Shown here piece after piece: positions 6,287 through 6,575 of a DNA stretch of 6,575 nucleotides. The translations under genes and the position numbers were made by a program. The stretch's first letter is position 1; every line of letters begins with the position of its first letter. Source of the stretch: Deltaproteobacteria bacterium (lineage in GTDB: Bacteria; Desulfobacterota; Desulfarculia; Adiutricales; JAGVGV01); the NCBI GenBank assembly GCA_020056895.1, contig JAGVGV010000554.1, positions 1-6,575 of the forward strand, read 5' to 3'. Under the pieces are notes generated by a model, which worked only from the letters and a program-made list of their open reading frames with translations, did no database searches and was not told where the DNA came from.

Positions 6287-6575
6287 ATGGCCAACTGGAA
6301 AGTCATCGGCGTCATTCTGGGCCTGGCCTGTATCGCCGTCTATCCCCTGGCGTTCAGCGATATGTACGTCATGCATATCCTGATTCTCTTTTTTATCTGG
6401 GCCTCGGTGGCCTCCAACTGGAACCTGCTCATGGGCGTGGCCGTCATGACGCGCTACCAGGCCGAGGGCGAGGCGCCGGGCTTCGCCGCCGGCGCGGGCC
6501 TGCAGTCGCTGCTCTTCTACCTCGTGACCTACTACCTCGCGACGCTGGGCGCCTTCGCCTGCGTGATGGCGCTGG
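6287..6575 (+). CDS. livM: LivM-like permease, 5' end only, chimeric after codon 50
   Basis: This begins at ATG two bases after the LivH-like stop and runs off the window edge. Residues 1-50 fit the start of a LivM permease: a hydrophobic first helix, then YVMHILILFFIWASVASNWNLLMG, the classic lead-in to the GYxGQxSxGHAAFFGxGAY motif. That motif is absent. From residue 51 the frame continues without a stop into a different sequence (VAVMTRYQAEGEAPG, then GLQSLLFYLVTYYLATLGAF) that looks like NuoN. GC rises from about 55% (6301-6436) to about 73%, and GC at third positions from 41 of 50 to 46 of 46. Position in the operon makes LivM the expected gene, so the first 150 bases are confidently livM; the remainder is a foreign join, most likely an assembly chimera. 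Confidence 0.75.
   Translation, partial: MANWKVIGVILGLACIAVYPLAFSDMYVMHILILFFIWASVASNWNLLMGVAVMTRYQAEGEAPGFAAGAGLQSLLFYLVTYYLATLGAFACVMAL
6437..6575 (+). other. NuoN-like fragment fused in frame to livM
   Basis: The 46 complete codons encode a segment resembling the part of NADH-quinone oxidoreductase subunit N (complex I membrane arm, proton-pumping subunit) that reads, in the family, as a glycine-ended helix, a variable loop, then an FYL...Y...LGAF...V helix. Here GLQSLLFYLVTYYLATLGAFACVMAL follows a charged loop (TRYQAEGEAPGF). E. coli NuoN has a comparable GYLFSSLGAFGVV stretch. The base composition (about 73% GC, every third position G or C) is unlike everything upstream. Recognition is from memory of family patterns over 46 residues; another MrpD/NuoN-type antiporter-like subunit is possible, but a LivM origin is not. 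Confidence 0.6.

Noticed and set aside
1..6575. CRISPR array, tRNA, rRNA, insertion-sequence ends or phage/defence genes
   Set aside because: No regularly spaced repeats, cloverleaf-like segments, transposase motifs or terminal inverted repeats were seen on either strand.

Overview
The window (6,575 bases, roughly 55-60% GC in most of its length) looks like chromosomal DNA of a Gram-negative bacterium. A sulfate-reducing or syntrophic Desulfobacterota-type lineage is my guess from base composition and from the pairing of a LIV-type amino-acid/organic-acid transporter with a stand-alone thiamine diphosphate (ThDP) enzyme. No rRNA, tRNA or other taxonomic marker supports this, so it is weak.

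Layout: (1) 1-171 carries a decayed, unrecognised coding remnant on the + strand. (2) 172-1839 (- strand) is a complete ThDP-dependent enzyme of the acetolactate-synthase-like superfamily, with its own RBS and a plausible sigma70 promoter. (3) 1840-2632 is a divergent intergenic region of about 790 bases. It has a GC-rich hairpin with a nine-G run, an AT-rich middle, and a second diverged copy in direct orientation of the remnant at the window start. (4) 2633-6575 (+ strand) is a tight operon for a branched-chain-amino-acid-type (HAAT/LIV) ABC importer in the order substrate-binding protein, LivG-like ATPase, LivF-like ATPase, LivH-like permease, LivM-like permease. The binding-protein gene is separated from the rest by a strong stem-loop, and the other genes overlap or nearly touch.

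How they work together: the binding protein captures a ligand in the periplasm, LivH/LivM form the channel, and LivG/LivF hydrolyse ATP. The divergent ThDP enzyme may act on the imported 2-oxo, 2-hydroxy or amino-acid-derived carbon, but that is inference from adjacency only.

The most striking anomaly is at the right edge. The LivM-like reading frame is normal for 50 codons and then, from about 6437, switches in frame to a sequence of about 73% GC with G or C at all 46 third positions. Its protein resembles NADH-quinone oxidoreductase subunit N (NuoN), not LivM. The join falls in a short stretch (encoding LLMG) plausible in both proteins, which points to a chimeric assembly junction or an illegitimate recombination. 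I found no convincing new biological system. Other points of interest are the paired decayed remnants, an ATPase without a canonical LSGGQ signature, and a permease gene that seems to start at ATT.
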